This document shows, one piece after another, positions 16,608 through 25,603 of a stretch of DNA of 64,000 nt. Origin of the DNA: Tropicibacter sp. Alg240-R139 (lineage in GTDB: Bacteria; Pseudomonadota; Alphaproteobacteria; Rhodobacterales; Rhodobacteraceae); the NCBI RefSeq assembly GCF_900537075.1, contig NZ_UNRA01000001.1, positions 62,001-126,000 of the forward strand, written 5' to 3'. The position numbers were made by a program, and so were the translations under genes. A model generated the notes under the pieces. That model had not been told where the DNA came from, did no database searches, and saw only the letters and a list, made by a program, of their open reading frames with translations. Position 1 is the stretch's first letter. Each line of letters starts with the position of its first letter.

Positions 16608-17969
16608 ATGGCAAAAACATCCTTCTCCTGCTCCGCCTGTGGAGCCTCTTTTACAAAATGGTCTGGCCGCTGCGAAGGCTGCGGCGAATGGAACACCATT
16701 TCTCAGGACAAAGGCCTCTCCACCGGCCCCGCCTCAAAATCTCTGGGCGCCAAGCGCGGGCATTCTATCACGCTCACAGACCTCTCGACCGAAGAGACCC
16801 CGCGCCCCCGCACCCTCAGCGGTATGGGAGAGCTTGACCGGGTTCTGGGCGGCGGTCTGGTGCCGGCCTCGGCCATCCTTGTGGGCGGTGATCCCGGCAT
16901 CGGCAAATCCACACTGCTCCTGCAGGCAGCCGCGCAATTTGCGCGCTCTGGCTTGAAAACGCTCTACGTTTCCGGTGAAGAAGCCAGCGCACAGGTTCGC
17001 ATGCGCGCCAGGCGCCTTGGCCTCAGCGACGCCCCGGTGCAGCTGGCCGCCGAAACCAACCTGCGTGACATCCTCACCACGCTTGAGGCCGAGAAACCGC
17101 AGCTGGCGATTATCGATTCGATTCAGACCATGTGGGCCGACAATGTGGACAGCGCGCCGGGGTCCGTCAGTCAGGTTCGCGCCGCCGCGCACGAGCTGAC
17201 GACATTCGCCAAACGCAACGGCGTTTCGATCATCATGGTCGGCCACGTCACCAAGGACGGACAGATCGCGGGCCCCCGCGTTGTTGAACATATGGTCGAC
17301 ACCGTGCTCTATTTCGAAGGGGAACGGGGCCACCAATTCCGCATCCTGCGCGCCGTCAAAAACCGCTTTGGCCCTGCCGACGAGATCGGCGTCTTTGAAA
17401 TGACCGGTGCTGGCCTTGCCGAAGTGCTCAACCCCTCCGCTCTCTTTCTCTCTGAACGCGGCGAACCCAGCCCGGGTTCGGTGGTTTTTTCCGGCATCGA
17501 AGGCACGCGGCCTGTATTGGTCGAGCTGCAGGCGCTTGTGGCCCCCTCGCCCCACTCGCAGCCCCGCCGCACCGTGGTGGGCTGGGATGGCGGGCGGCTG
17601 GCGATGATTCTGGCCGTGCTCGAGGCCCGCTGCGGCATCCCCTTTGCCGGGCTTGATGTCTATCTGAACGTCGCCGGCGGCATGAAGATTTCCGAACCCG
17701 CCGCCGACCTGGCCGTGGCCGCTGCCCTGCTCAGCGCCCGCGAAGATGCCGCGCTGCCCGCAGATACAGTGGTTTTTGGCGAGATTTCTCTCTCTGGCGC
17801 CCTCAGACCGGCGCCTCAGACGGAAAACAGGTTGAAAGAAGCGCAAAAACTTGGTTTCACCTCCGCTATTGCTCCGGCTGGCGGCAAAACTGGCACAGGC
17901 GGCGGGCTTACTCTTAAGCGTCCCGCGGATCTGACCGGTTTTGTTGGCGAAACTTTCGGAGCAGGCTAA
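16608..17969 (+). CDS. radA: DNA repair protein RadA
   Basis: RadA is a RecA-like ATPase that processes recombination intermediates and drives branch migration. The protein is 453 residues. The N-terminal zinc finger has C8, C11, C22 and C25; Walker A is GGDPGIGKST (residues 93-102); the RadA-specific KNRFG is at residues 251-255; and the C-terminal Lon-protease-like domain includes LDVYLNVAGGMKISEPAADL. The ATG at 16608 is fixed by the zinc finger. The next gene, cvpA, follows 52 bases later in the usual alphaproteobacterial order radA-cvpA-purF, here with two genes inserted before purF. Confidence 0.97.
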   Translation: MAKTSFSCSACGASFTKWSGRCEGCGEWNTISQDKGLSTGPASKSLGAKRGHSITLTDLSTEETPRPRTLSGMGELDRVLGGGLVPASAILVGGDPGIGKSTLLLQAAAQFARSGLKTLYVSGEEASAQVRMRARRLGLSDAPVQLAAETNLRDILTTLEAEKPQLAIIDSIQTMWADNVDSAPGSVSQVRAAAHELTTFAKRNGVSIIMVGHVTKDGQIAGPRVVEHMVDTVLYFEGERGHQFRILRAVKNRFGPADEIGVFEMTGAGLAEVLNPSALFLSERGEPSPGSVVFSGIEGTRPVLVELQALVAPSPHSQPRRTVVGWDGGRLAMILAVLEARCGIPFAGLDVYLNVAGGMKISEPAADLAVAAALLSAREDAALPADTVVFGEISLSGALRPAPQTENRLKEAQKLGFTSAIAPAGGKTGTGGGLTLKRPADLTGFVGETFGAG

Positions 17970-18021
17970 GGTGCTGGAAAAGTCCTTCGGGGCGAGCACG
18001 TAGACGGAACAGGCGAGGGCC

Positions 18022-18576
18022 ATGGAAGGTTTTACCATTATCGACGGGGTTGTGGCCCTGATCATCGTGTTGTCGGCGCTGCTGGCCTATTCGCGCGGCG
18101 TTGTGCGCGAGGCCATGGCAATCGCGGGCTGGGTGGCCGCCGCTGTGCTGGCTTTCATCTTTGCACCCAAGGCCATGCCCCTGATCAAGGAATTGCCCGT
18201 GGTGGGCGATTTCCTGACTGGCAGCTGTGAGCTGTCGATCATCGCATCCTTTGCTGCCGTTTTTGCGCTGGCGCTGATCATCGTCAGCTTCTTCACGCCG
18301 CTCTTTTCCTCGCTGGTACAGCGTTCGGCGCTTGGCGGGCTGGATCAGGGCCTCGGGTTCTTCTTCGGCGTCGCGCGCGGCATCCTGTTGGTGGCTGTGG
18401 CTTTCTTTGTCTACGACACCGTCATGACCGGCCAGAATTTTACCATCGTGGATGAAAGCCGCTCGGCGCAAGTGTTTGCGAGCATGACCGGCCAAATCGA
18501 AGCGCAGAACCCCGAGCAAGCTCTGGGTTGGGTCACGCAGCAGTACGAAAACCTGGTTGGCGCCTGCTCGCAGTAA
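18022..18576 (+). CDS. cvpA: CvpA family membrane protein
   Basis: A 184-residue inner-membrane protein with four hydrophobic segments in the first 140 residues. MEGFTIIDGVVALIIVLSAL and LAYSRGVVREAMAIAGWVAA form the typical CvpA N-terminus, and LGGLDQGLGFFFGVARGILL is the conserved third-segment motif. In E. coli CvpA is needed for colicin V production and precedes purF. Here it follows radA, with a cyclase-like gene and a Hint gene between it and purF. Its molecular role is still poorly defined. Confidence 0.92.
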   Translation: MEGFTIIDGVVALIIVLSALLAYSRGVVREAMAIAGWVAAAVLAFIFAPKAMPLIKELPVVGDFLTGSCELSIIASFAAVFALALIIVSFFTPLFSSLVQRSALGGLDQGLGFFFGVARGILLVAVAFFVYDTVMTGQNFTIVDESRSAQVFASMTGQIEAQNPEQALGWVTQQYENLVGACSQ

Positions 18577-18632
18577 GCGCCTGTTTCTTGGTGGCACGGG
18601 CGATTGCGCCCCTACATGTGCCCCAGCAATGC

Positions 18633-18659
18633 AACCCCGGCCCATCAGTCGCCGGGGTT
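18633..18659 (+). terminator. Terminator-like hairpin after cvpA
   Basis: AACCCCGGC (18633-18641) and GCCGGGGTT (18651-18659) form a perfect 9-bp stem with a 9-base loop, 57 bases after cvpA. No T-run follows, so termination would need Rho or the hairpin may simply protect the 3' end. Confidence 0.45.
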
Positions 18660-18747
18660 GAACATGGTTGCCAAACAAACGGGCCATACTTGACTCCTTT
18701 GGGTGAACCGCCTTTCCTGAGTTAGGCTTTGACCAAAGGACGGGGCC

Positions 18748-20538
18748 ATGACCAGACGATTGGCAACCATCCTGGCTGCGGATGCGGTTGGGTTCTCCAC
18801 GCGAATGGAGAAAGATGAAGAAGAAACATTTCTTCTTCTCAAAAGCTTACGCCAGAAAATTGATACCGAGATCGAAACTCACGGCGGGCGTGTGTTCGGC
18901 AGCGCGGGCGACAGCGTCGTTGCCGAATTCGCCAGCCCCGTCGAAGCCGTGCGGTGCGCGCTTCGCATCCAGACCACACTGAATCTGGACGACCTGCCCT
19001 TTCGGATCGGTGTCCATATAGGCGATGTTCTGGTCGATGGGGACAACCTGATGGGTGACGGCGTGAACGTCGCGGCCCGCCTTGAACAGATGGCTCCAAC
19101 CGGGGGGATTTGCCTGTCCAAACCACTGGCCGATCTGGTCGTGGACAAGATTGATGCGACCTTCTCCTTTGCCGGTGATTACAAACTGAAAAACATCAAG
19201 AAAAAGGTCGGTGTCTGGGTTTGGCCGCAACAAGACGCAAAAGCGCTCGGTGCTCAGACGCGCCCCAATCGCACCCTGGCTTTGATGCTGAGCGCAGCGC
19301 TCCTGCTTGCAACTTTTGCGGCCTATCTGTTCACCCCGTGGACACTGAACCGCCCCGGATCAGGCGAACCCACACTGGCCGTCATGGCGTTCGAAGATCA
19401 AAGTCCGGGCACGGATCACGGCTATCTGAGTGATGCCATCAGCGAGGGTATTTTGAACAACCTGTCACGCTACACGACGTTCAAAACCATCGCTCGGAAT
19501 TCCAGTTTCAAGTTCAAGGGCCAAGAGGCCGACCTTGAAACCATCCGCGACGCGCTCGGTGCGGATCTGATTCTGAACGGCAGCCAGCAAAAGATCGGTG
19601 AGAAACTAGCGATTTCGGTTCAATTGATCGACGCAATCACCGGCGATCACCTCTGGTCCGAAAGGTTTGAAGGGGAAGTTGGGCAATTGTTCGAATTTCA
19701 GGGGGAAATCATCCGTTCGGTCGCCTCGACCGTCGGCGGACGCGTGTCGCACTATACCCCTCCCAAGGGAACCCGCAGCACGGTGACAGCCATGCATTTG
19801 GCTGCCGAAGGGTTCAGCCATTTCCGCAAACCGGGGCAAGAGGCAAATGCACGGGCGGTCGAATACTACAAAGCCGCCATCCATGCCGACCCCGAGGCCT
19901 CGATTGGATACATGTCCATGGGCTTTGTTCATTGGGCCGAGTCTCACTACGCCAGCACCAACGACGAACGTGAAGCAGATCTTGATAAAGCCGAGGCTCT
20001 GGCGAGACAGGCAATCTCGCTGGATAGCGCCAATTACCTGAACCACTACCTGTTGGGCCGATTGCAGGAATCACGTGGCAACCTGCAGGCCGCGTTGCAG
20101 ATCTATGACAAGGTCAAACAGCTTAACCCAAGCTATTCGAACGTCTATCGCGCCAGCGGATCAACCAAGGTTCTCTTAGGTGACATCGATGGCGCCATTG
20201 CCGACATCCAACACGCAATAGACATCGACCCGCTGCACGACTGGTCCTACAACACCGAACTGGCGCTTGCGTATTGGGCTGACCAACGGTGTGGCAAGGC
20301 CTTGCAAACCATCCAGCAGGTTTCGAACCTGCCATCGCGGGCATTGCCCAAACTTGCGGTAATCCAGGTCTGCGCGGGCAAGGAGGACATGGCGCGCGAA
20401 ACCATGGCCAAGCTTCTCGAGGCGATCCCAAATCGCACCTTGCAATTCGAAGTCGATCGCTACGCTGATGTCTGGACAGCCCCCGGAGCGCTGGACCGTT
20501 GGCTGGGCGATCTGCGAACTGCCGGCATGCCCGACTAA
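18748..20538 (+). CDS. Class III nucleotidyl cyclase-like protein with TPR repeats
   Basis: A 596-residue protein. Residues 1-155 form a class III adenylate/guanylate cyclase domain: metal-binding D12 (LAADAVGF) and D55 (GSAGDSV), and GDGVNVAARLE with the transition-state Asn and Arg. The lysine that normally selects adenine (GG-xx-K-xx-GD) is glycine 51, so cyclase activity or base choice is uncertain. A single membrane segment follows at about residues 178-198, then a TolB-like/FlgO-type region (LAVMAFEDQSPG, LSDAISEGILNNLSR) and TPR repeats from about residue 350 to the end. The topology puts the cyclase in the cytoplasm and the repeats in the periplasm, like a transmembrane sensor. Such proteins are common in Rhizobiales and Rhodobacterales. 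Confidence 0.85.
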   Translation: MTRRLATILAADAVGFSTRMEKDEEETFLLLKSLRQKIDTEIETHGGRVFGSAGDSVVAEFASPVEAVRCALRIQTTLNLDDLPFRIGVHIGDVLVDGDNLMGDGVNVAARLEQMAPTGGICLSKPLADLVVDKIDATFSFAGDYKLKNIKKKVGVWVWPQQDAKALGAQTRPNRTLALMLSAALLLATFAAYLFTPWTLNRPGSGEPTLAVMAFEDQSPGTDHGYLSDAISEGILNNLSRYTTFKTIARNSSFKFKGQEADLETIRDALGADLILNGSQQKIGEKLAISVQLIDAITGDHLWSERFEGEVGQLFEFQGEIIRSVASTVGGRVSHYTPPKGTRSTVTAMHLAAEGFSHFRKPGQEANARAVEYYKAAIHADPEASIGYMSMGFVHWAESHYASTNDEREADLDKAEALARQAISLDSANYLNHYLLGRLQESRGNLQAALQIYDKVKQLNPSYSNVYRASGSTKVLLGDIDGAIADIQHAIDIDPLHDWSYNTELALAYWADQRCGKALQTIQQVSNLPSRALPKLAVIQVCAGKEDMARETMAKLLEAIPNRTLQFEVDRYADVWTAPGALDRWLGDLRTAGMPD

Positions 20539-20704
20539 CCATCACATGTCGGCCCGTGGAAGGTGGAACAGTTCATCTTGCATCTTGCGTTTGCTGTTCG
20601 AACTGCCTCATTTTTTCCAAAAATCTGCCTTGAACCGACCAGGTTGTCGCCTCCGAATCGAACCAACCCGCATGCAGTATCGACGTCCTAAGCCCCTGTC
20701 TTGG

Positions 20705-20719
20705 TTAACCATTCCTTAC
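20705..20719 (+). promoter_or_regulatory. CtrA-type binding site (TTAA-N7-TTAC)
   Basis: TTAACCATTCCTTAC matches the alphaproteobacterial CtrA site TTAA-N7-TTAA(C) in all but one position and contains the half-site TTAACCAT. It lies 163 bases before the Hint-domain gene at 20882. The rest of 20539-20881 holds no gene that I can see. A GGAGGA ribosome-binding site precedes 20882. Confidence 0.5.
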
Positions 20720-20881
20720 CCCGCGTTTTCATATCCGCAGGAAACACTACACGTCAGCGGTCTCTGTTCCATGTTCAGAAACAGTTCGCGAATTCGGCCC
20801 TAATCATGTCGAAAATTTGGCACACTTCCCCGGCTTCTCTGGTCCCAGTCCAGAACAGACAAAACCTCGGAGGAACCCGCC

Positions 20882-21439
20882 ATGCATCTCAAGCACAAAA
20901 CAGCCTTTGCCCAGTTCACCGCAGCCCCCAAGCTCCACCCTGGCCTGATCGCTGGCACGATGGTTGAAACCTGCAACGGTTGGACCCAAGTCCAAGACGT
21001 GATCATGGGTACGAAAGTGGCCACGTTTGACGGCGGTTTCCGCCCAGTGACGCAGGTCACCCGGCAACCGGATGCCACCACGCTATGGTGCGTTCCCGGC
21101 GGCACATTGGGCGCGTGCTCGGACCTTCTGATGACCGAGGATCAGCATCTTGCTCTGACGTTCCCTACCTGCCGCGCCCTCTATGGCCTGCCGCTGGTTC
21201 TGGCCCCGGTCTCGGCCCTTGCCGGTCACTGCGGCATTCACCCAATCCAGAGCAAACCCGCCCCTGTTCACCGCCTGCACTTCGCCGAGGGTGAAATCCT
21301 CTGGGCGCAGACCGGCGCGCTGATCCACGCCGGCATTGACGGGCAAGACAGCCCCTATCGCAAACTCAGCTATGGCGAGACACGCGCGCTGCTTTTGATG
21401 ATGTCGGATCACACCTACACTCCTGATTTGGCGGCGTGA
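20882..21439 (+). CDS. Small Hint-domain protein
   Basis: A 185-residue protein behind a strong GGAGGA site. GLIAGTMVETCNGWTQVQDV then GTKVATFDGGFRPVTQV is the start of a Hint (hedgehog/intein) fold, as in the Rhodobacteraceae Hint_2 proteins. DLLMTEDQHLALT and GHCGIHPI correspond to the histidine-containing later blocks. The residue that should be the nucleophilic Cys/Ser two residues before the GT block's A-G-T is Gly21, so self-splicing or self-cleavage is doubtful. There is no signal peptide. The function is unknown. A CtrA-type site lies upstream. Confidence 0.7.
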   Translation: MHLKHKTAFAQFTAAPKLHPGLIAGTMVETCNGWTQVQDVIMGTKVATFDGGFRPVTQVTRQPDATTLWCVPGGTLGACSDLLMTEDQHLALTFPTCRALYGLPLVLAPVSALAGHCGIHPIQSKPAPVHRLHFAEGEILWAQTGALIHAGIDGQDSPYRKLSYGETRALLLMMSDHTYTPDLAA

Positions 21440-21835
21440 TGCCCTACGTCTCCACCTGCGGCAAAAAAGATATGTGATCCTTTCGTGACAGAGCGCCCCT
21501 TAGGCATTATGTGGGGGCCAACACTCGCAACGGAATCGGAGCTGCCTGCCTTGCCTAGCCCGCAGATGCCCCCCGCCGACTGGACCGGCCCCTCACTCAG
21601 GGCCGTGCCCACACTGACAAACGACGCACCTGACATGTCCTTGGACAGGTAACCGCACGATAGGTCTGCCCCCTCTCCCGGTGCTGTCGAGTTGATGCTG
21701 CAATCGACGCTCCATTTTGGCCGATCTTGACATATACTGCCGCCGCAAGTGCCCAGACGGGCTGCCAAGGCACAAAACATCGCCAACTGCAGCAACACCT
21801 CACGCGGCCACAGCCGCAGATTTTGGAGCCCTTAC
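21440..21835 (+). other. Intergenic region upstream of purF
   Basis: This 396-base stretch contains no coding frame I can support. TTGACA at 21727-21732 could be a -35 element, but no good -10 lies at the right distance. No hairpin followed by a T-run is visible. It presumably carries the purF promoter. Confidence 0.4.
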
Positions 21836-23356
21836 ATGTGCGGGATTTTGGGGATCGCAAGCCGGACAGACGAAGTCTTTGCCGAGATCTATGACGGTCT
21901 GCTGATGTTGCAGCATCGCGGTCAGGACGCCTCGGGCATCGTGACTTACACTGGCGAGAACTTTCGCGAGAGCAAGGCCAACGGTCTGGTCAAGGACGTG
22001 TTCAAAGCCGATGACGCCGAAACCTTGCGTGGCAAGATCGGCATGGGCCATGTCCGCTATCCCACCGCAGGCTCGCTGAGTGCATCTGAAGCACAACCTT
22101 TCTTCGTGAACGCGCCTTACGGCATCTACCTTGTCCACAACGGCAACATCACCAACACCGAAGAGCAGCGCCAAAAGGTCACTGCCAAATACAGCCGCCA
22201 CCTGCGCACCACGTCCGATTCCGAAATCCTGCTGAACGTCCTGGCTGACAAAGTGGCCGACGCGATCAAGGTCAACGGCAACGCCGATCCGATCCGCAAC
22301 CTGTTCGCTGGCGTAAAAATGACGATGGAGCGCATCCAGGGTGCCTATTCCGTGATCTGCCTGATCGCGGGCGTCGGCATGCTGGCGTTTCGTGACCCCC
22401 ATGGCATCCGCCCCCTGTCAGTGGCCAAACGCGACGCCGAAGGGAACGGCGACGACTACGCCTTTGCCTCCGAGGATGTGGCGTTCGGCATCAACGGGTT
22501 CACCAAACTGCGCGATCTGAAAGCCGGCGAAGCGCTGCTGGTCGATCTTGACGGCAACCTGCATGAATTCCAGGCCGTCGAGGGCAACCTGACGCCCTGT
22601 ATCTTTGAATACGTCTACCTCGCTCGCCCCGATTCACTGCTCGACGGCATCTCGGTCTACAAAACGCAGATGCGCATGGGTCAGACGCTGGCGAAACAGA
22701 TCGAAGACAGCGGGCTGGACATTGACCGTATCATCCCCGTCCCCGACAGCGCCCGCCCCGTCGCGCTTGAGGTCGCCAAAGCCACCGGCATCCCCTACCG
22801 CGAAGGTCTGGTGAAAAATCGCTATGTGGGCCGCACCTTCATCATGCCCGGTCAGGCCGAGCGCCAGAAATCGGTCCGCCGCAAGCTGAACGCGATTCCG
22901 CTTGAGTTCGACGGTCACAACGTCCTGTTGATCGACGACTCGATTGTTCGCGGCAACACCATCAAAAAGATCGTCGAGATGTGCCGCGAGGCCGGTGCCA
23001 AAAAGGTCTACATCGCATCCGCCTCGCCGCCCGTGATCTACCCCAACGTCTACGGCATCGACATGCCCACCAAGCACGAACTGATCGCCAACGGTCTAAG
23101 CATCGAGGAAATCCGCGAAGAACTGGGCGCCGATGCGCTGTTCTACCAAAACCTCGATGATCTGATCTGGGCCGCACAAGAGGGCAACTCCGAGATCAAA
23201 CAGTTCGACTGCTCCTGCTTTGACGGCAACTACATCACCGGCCTTGACGACAGCTATCTCGAGCATCTGGAATCCAGCAGCCGCGTCAGCAAGAAGATCG
23301 AGGATATGCCAGTCGCCGGATCCTCTTGGAACGCGGCCAAACTGGCGTCGGGATGA
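21836..23356 (+). CDS. purF: Amidophosphoribosyltransferase
   Basis: The first committed step of purine synthesis: PRPP plus glutamine gives phosphoribosylamine. The protein is 506 residues from ATG 21836 behind TTGGAG. The start is fixed because Cys2 (MCGILGIAS) must become the N-terminal nucleophile after Met removal. An upstream frame to 21749 would bury it. RGQDASGIVTY and VHNGNITN belong to the glutaminase domain, and VLLIDDSIVRGNTIKKIV is the PRPP-binding motif of the synthase domain. The C-terminal FDCSCFDGNYITG includes cysteines typical of alphaproteobacterial PurF. A terminator follows. Confidence 0.97.
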   Translation: MCGILGIASRTDEVFAEIYDGLLMLQHRGQDASGIVTYTGENFRESKANGLVKDVFKADDAETLRGKIGMGHVRYPTAGSLSASEAQPFFVNAPYGIYLVHNGNITNTEEQRQKVTAKYSRHLRTTSDSEILLNVLADKVADAIKVNGNADPIRNLFAGVKMTMERIQGAYSVICLIAGVGMLAFRDPHGIRPLSVAKRDAEGNGDDYAFASEDVAFGINGFTKLRDLKAGEALLVDLDGNLHEFQAVEGNLTPCIFEYVYLARPDSLLDGISVYKTQMRMGQTLAKQIEDSGLDIDRIIPVPDSARPVALEVAKATGIPYREGLVKNRYVGRTFIMPGQAERQKSVRRKLNAIPLEFDGHNVLLIDDSIVRGNTIKKIVEMCREAGAKKVYIASASPPVIYPNVYGIDMPTKHELIANGLSIEEIREELGADALFYQNLDDLIWAAQEGNSEIKQFDCSCFDGNYITGLDDSYLEHLESSSRVSKKIEDMPVAGSSWNAAKLASG

Positions 23357-23420
23357 CAACGGCGGCGCAGGTGCAAACACTGTCCCAACCCGCTTGCCTC
23401 ATGCCTCGGTAAAGAAACCA

Positions 23421-23449
23421 GACCGGCCTTACATAAGGCGGGTCTTTTC
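23421..23449 (+). terminator. Rho-independent terminator after purF
   Basis: GACCGGCCTT (23421-23430) pairs with AAGGCGGGTC (23435-23444) with one internal G-G mismatch and a 4-base loop, followed by TTTT. It lies 64 bases after the purF stop. No further gene is visible between here and 23666. Confidence 0.7.
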
Positions 23450-23666
23450 ACGAACACACCCTGAACGCCCAAGACAGCAACAATTCGTGCGCAAAATTCG
23501 AAGTGCCGATAATCGCGTGATCGAACGGAACTCTGAACAGCGGACGATGCTGTCGCACGGGTTCACTGCACAGGCTAGTCAGTGTCTGAACTTTACAATC
23601 ATGGTGAATTCAGCCTAAGGCACAATCCGCTGGCGCACCGCTGGTGCGATCGGAAATTGGGGCAAC

Positions 23667-24176
23667 TTACCCGTCAACGTTCGGATAAATAAATCCGTTC
23701 ACCGGGTAGAAATTGCCATACTGGCCCGGCTGGGTTTCGACCCGGACCAGCGTCCAGTCATTGTTTTTGGACACGTCCTTGACGCCCATTTTCAACGATA
23801 CCTTGTTGCGGTGCCAGTTGGCGTGGTTCACGATGATTTCTCGTTCAGAAACAACACCCGATACAACGGCCACATGCCCCAATGGCATCCCTCTGGTGCC
23901 CCGAAACGACATCACTGCGCCGACAACCGGTTCAGCACCGCGCTCATAGGTATTGCGCGCTTTGCCCCACCAGGTCTTGGCGTTGCCACGAATTTCAATG
24001 CCGCTCAGGTTTCGTGCGTAAGGCACGCACCACACTCTTTGCCCTCGGGCCTGTTTGTGTGCTACCTCGCGCAACGCCATCGACTGACGTTCTGGATCGA
24101 GGGTCAAGTAGGTCGGGCCTTGAGCGCAGGCAGAGACAAAACCGAACAGCCCCAACACAACTGCGGTCCGGGCCAT
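23667..24176 (-). CDS. CHAP-domain lipoprotein (amidase/endopeptidase type)
   Basis: A 169-residue protein from ATG 24176; an in-frame GTG at 24227 would add 17 residues in front of the signal sequence. LGLFGFVSAC ends in a lipobox with lipidated C17. The CHAP domain (NlpC/P60 superfamily) is recognisable from C50 in RVWCVPYARNLSGIEIRG, the WWGKA segment and the histidine in LGHVAVVSGV, followed by NHANW. Such enzymes cut peptidoglycan cross-links, here from the outer-membrane or periplasmic side. It stands alone with no obvious operon partner. Confidence 0.85.
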   Translation of the reverse strand: MARTAVVLGLFGFVSACAQGPTYLTLDPERQSMALREVAHKQARGQRVWCVPYARNLSGIEIRGNAKTWWGKARNTYERGAEPVVGAVMSFRGTRGMPLGHVAVVSGVVSEREIIVNHANWHRNKVSLKMGVKDVSKNNDWTLVRVETQPGQYGNFYPVNGFIYPNVDG

Positions 24177-24664
24177 GCCGGACAGGCGCAGCCAAATCGA
24201 GGATGTTCTGAAAGCGTTGTTTTGCACGAAGCGTCACTACCAGTTCAAATGTTCAGGGGGTTTTACGGTAATCACGCTGGCAAAGAAAAGAGACTTACCA
24301 GCTCTCCGGCAAGATTTTGCCTGTTTTGCGCGCGGCATTCAGGCCAAAGACCATCCCAAAAGGCGTGAACCCTCGCTTACTGATGGTGGTTGCGATTGCG
24401 TACGTGGCTTCCAGCGGGCTCAAAACCGCCTTTGGAAATGAAGCGTCGGGACAGTGCTCAGCTGACAACTGGTTCAGAATAGATTACTGTTTGCACCTCA
24501 ACTCGCTTGCCAAACCCAACCGCGATCACACGGCCAACGCAGCTCACCGTGCAGTTGCAGCAAAACCCCGCGCATGGGTCACCTCGGCCTCTTTAACCTC
24601 TTCAGCGGGCCTGATAGGTCCCCGCTTCGGTAAACCAGTTCCGAGCTTTTTTGGGGAAACGCTC
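24177..24664 (+). other. Intergenic region between the CHAP gene and the PilP-like gene
   Basis: These 488 bases separate two divergent genes. Open frames exist but show no start with a ribosome-binding site and no recognisable protein. AGCGGG...CCCGCT near 24606-24630 is a weak inverted repeat. I see no RNA gene or repeat. Promoters for both neighbours are expected here. Confidence 0.35.
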
Positions 24665-24913
24665 ATGTCCAATTCCACAGTTAACAAAGCGGCCACTCAG
24701 CCAGGCACGCTCAAACGCAACAGCACCTCTGTCTTGGGTGTCTTTGGCGCGCAGGACGACATGCGCGCGCTGGTGCGCACCTCATCCGGGCGCGTGAAAC
24801 AGATCAAACCCGGTGCCCGTATCAATTCCGCCCAAGTCGTCGGCATCGACAAGGATGGGCTGATCCTGCAGAAAAACGGCCGAACAGAGCGGCTGAATAT
24901 CGCGGGCAGCTGA
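24665..24913 (+). CDS. Small GspC/PilP-like protein
   Basis: An 82-residue protein from ATG 24665. After a Ser/Thr-rich start it reads VLGVFGAQDDMRALVRTSSG, VKQIKPGARINSAQVVGIDK and GLILQKNGRTERL. This is the compact beta-strand pattern of the homology region of type II secretion GspC and pilus PilP proteins ('ALVR..G....v..G......V..I....v.l..nG'). Unlike those proteins it has no membrane segment and is only the beta domain. The family link is by pattern, and no pilus or secretion genes are nearby. Confidence 0.6.
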   Translation: MSNSTVNKAATQPGTLKRNSTSVLGVFGAQDDMRALVRTSSGRVKQIKPGARINSAQVVGIDKDGLILQKNGRTERLNIAGS

Positions 24914-24955
24914 TCTGCACTTGACGGGTCGCGCAACTGGGTTCAAACCGCGCGC

Positions 24956-25600
24956 ATGACCGACGCACCCAAAATTGCCCTGATCACCGGCGCCTCGCGC
25001 GGCCTTGGCGCAGCCCTGGCCGAGGCGCTTGCCCTCACCCATCACGTCATCGCCGTGGCCCGCACCACTGGCGCGCTCGAAGAGCTGGATGACCGCATTC
25101 AGGCGGCGGGCGGCAGTGCTACGCTCGCGCCGATGGACATTACTGATCCCAATGCCATGGCGACGCTGTGTCGGGGCATTCATGATCGCTGGGGCAAATT
25201 GGACCTGTGGTTGCACACGGCCATTCATGCAGCACCTCTGACGCCTGCAAACTTTGTCGATCCCAAGGATTGGAACAAGTCGCTGGCGATCAACACCACC
25301 GCAACCTCGATCCTGATCCCCTATGTCGCGCCTTTGCTGGGCCACGAGGGGCAAGCCGTCTTCTTTGACGACCCCAAGGCGGGCGAAAAGTTCTATGGCA
25401 CCTATGGCGCCACCAAAGGCGCGCAGATGGCGCTCGCGCGCAGTTGGGCGGCTGAAACGGTCAAGACCGGCCCCCGTGTCACCATCGTCGAACCCGCACC
25501 CATGCCCACGGCTGTGCGCGCGCGCTTTCACCCCGGTGAGGACCGCGAGGCGCTGGCCTCGGTCTCGGATGAGGCTGCAAAGATCGTCGCCAATCTCTGA
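24956..25600 (+). CDS. Short-chain dehydrogenase/reductase
   Basis: A 214-residue SDR. IALITGASRGLGAALAEALA is the NAD(P)-binding TGxxxGxG loop, DLWLHTAIHAAPL is where the usual NNAG stands, and YGATKGAQMALARSW carries the catalytic YxxxK. It is shorter than the usual 240-260 residues because the C-terminal substrate loop is reduced. It starts 42 bases after the small PilP-like gene and converges on the Rieske oxygenase, whose stop is only four bases away. The substrate is unknown. Confidence 0.85.
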   Translation: MTDAPKIALITGASRGLGAALAEALALTHHVIAVARTTGALEELDDRIQAAGGSATLAPMDITDPNAMATLCRGIHDRWGKLDLWLHTAIHAAPLTPANFVDPKDWNKSLAINTTATSILIPYVAPLLGHEGQAVFFDDPKAGEKFYGTYGATKGAQMALARSWAAETVKTGPRVTIVEPAPMPTAVRARFHPGEDREALASVSDEAAKIVANL

Positions 25601-25603
25601 CCC

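Noticed and set aside
18748-20538. Calling this gene a true adenylate cyclase
   Set aside because: The adenine-selecting lysine is missing, so only the domain family is stated.
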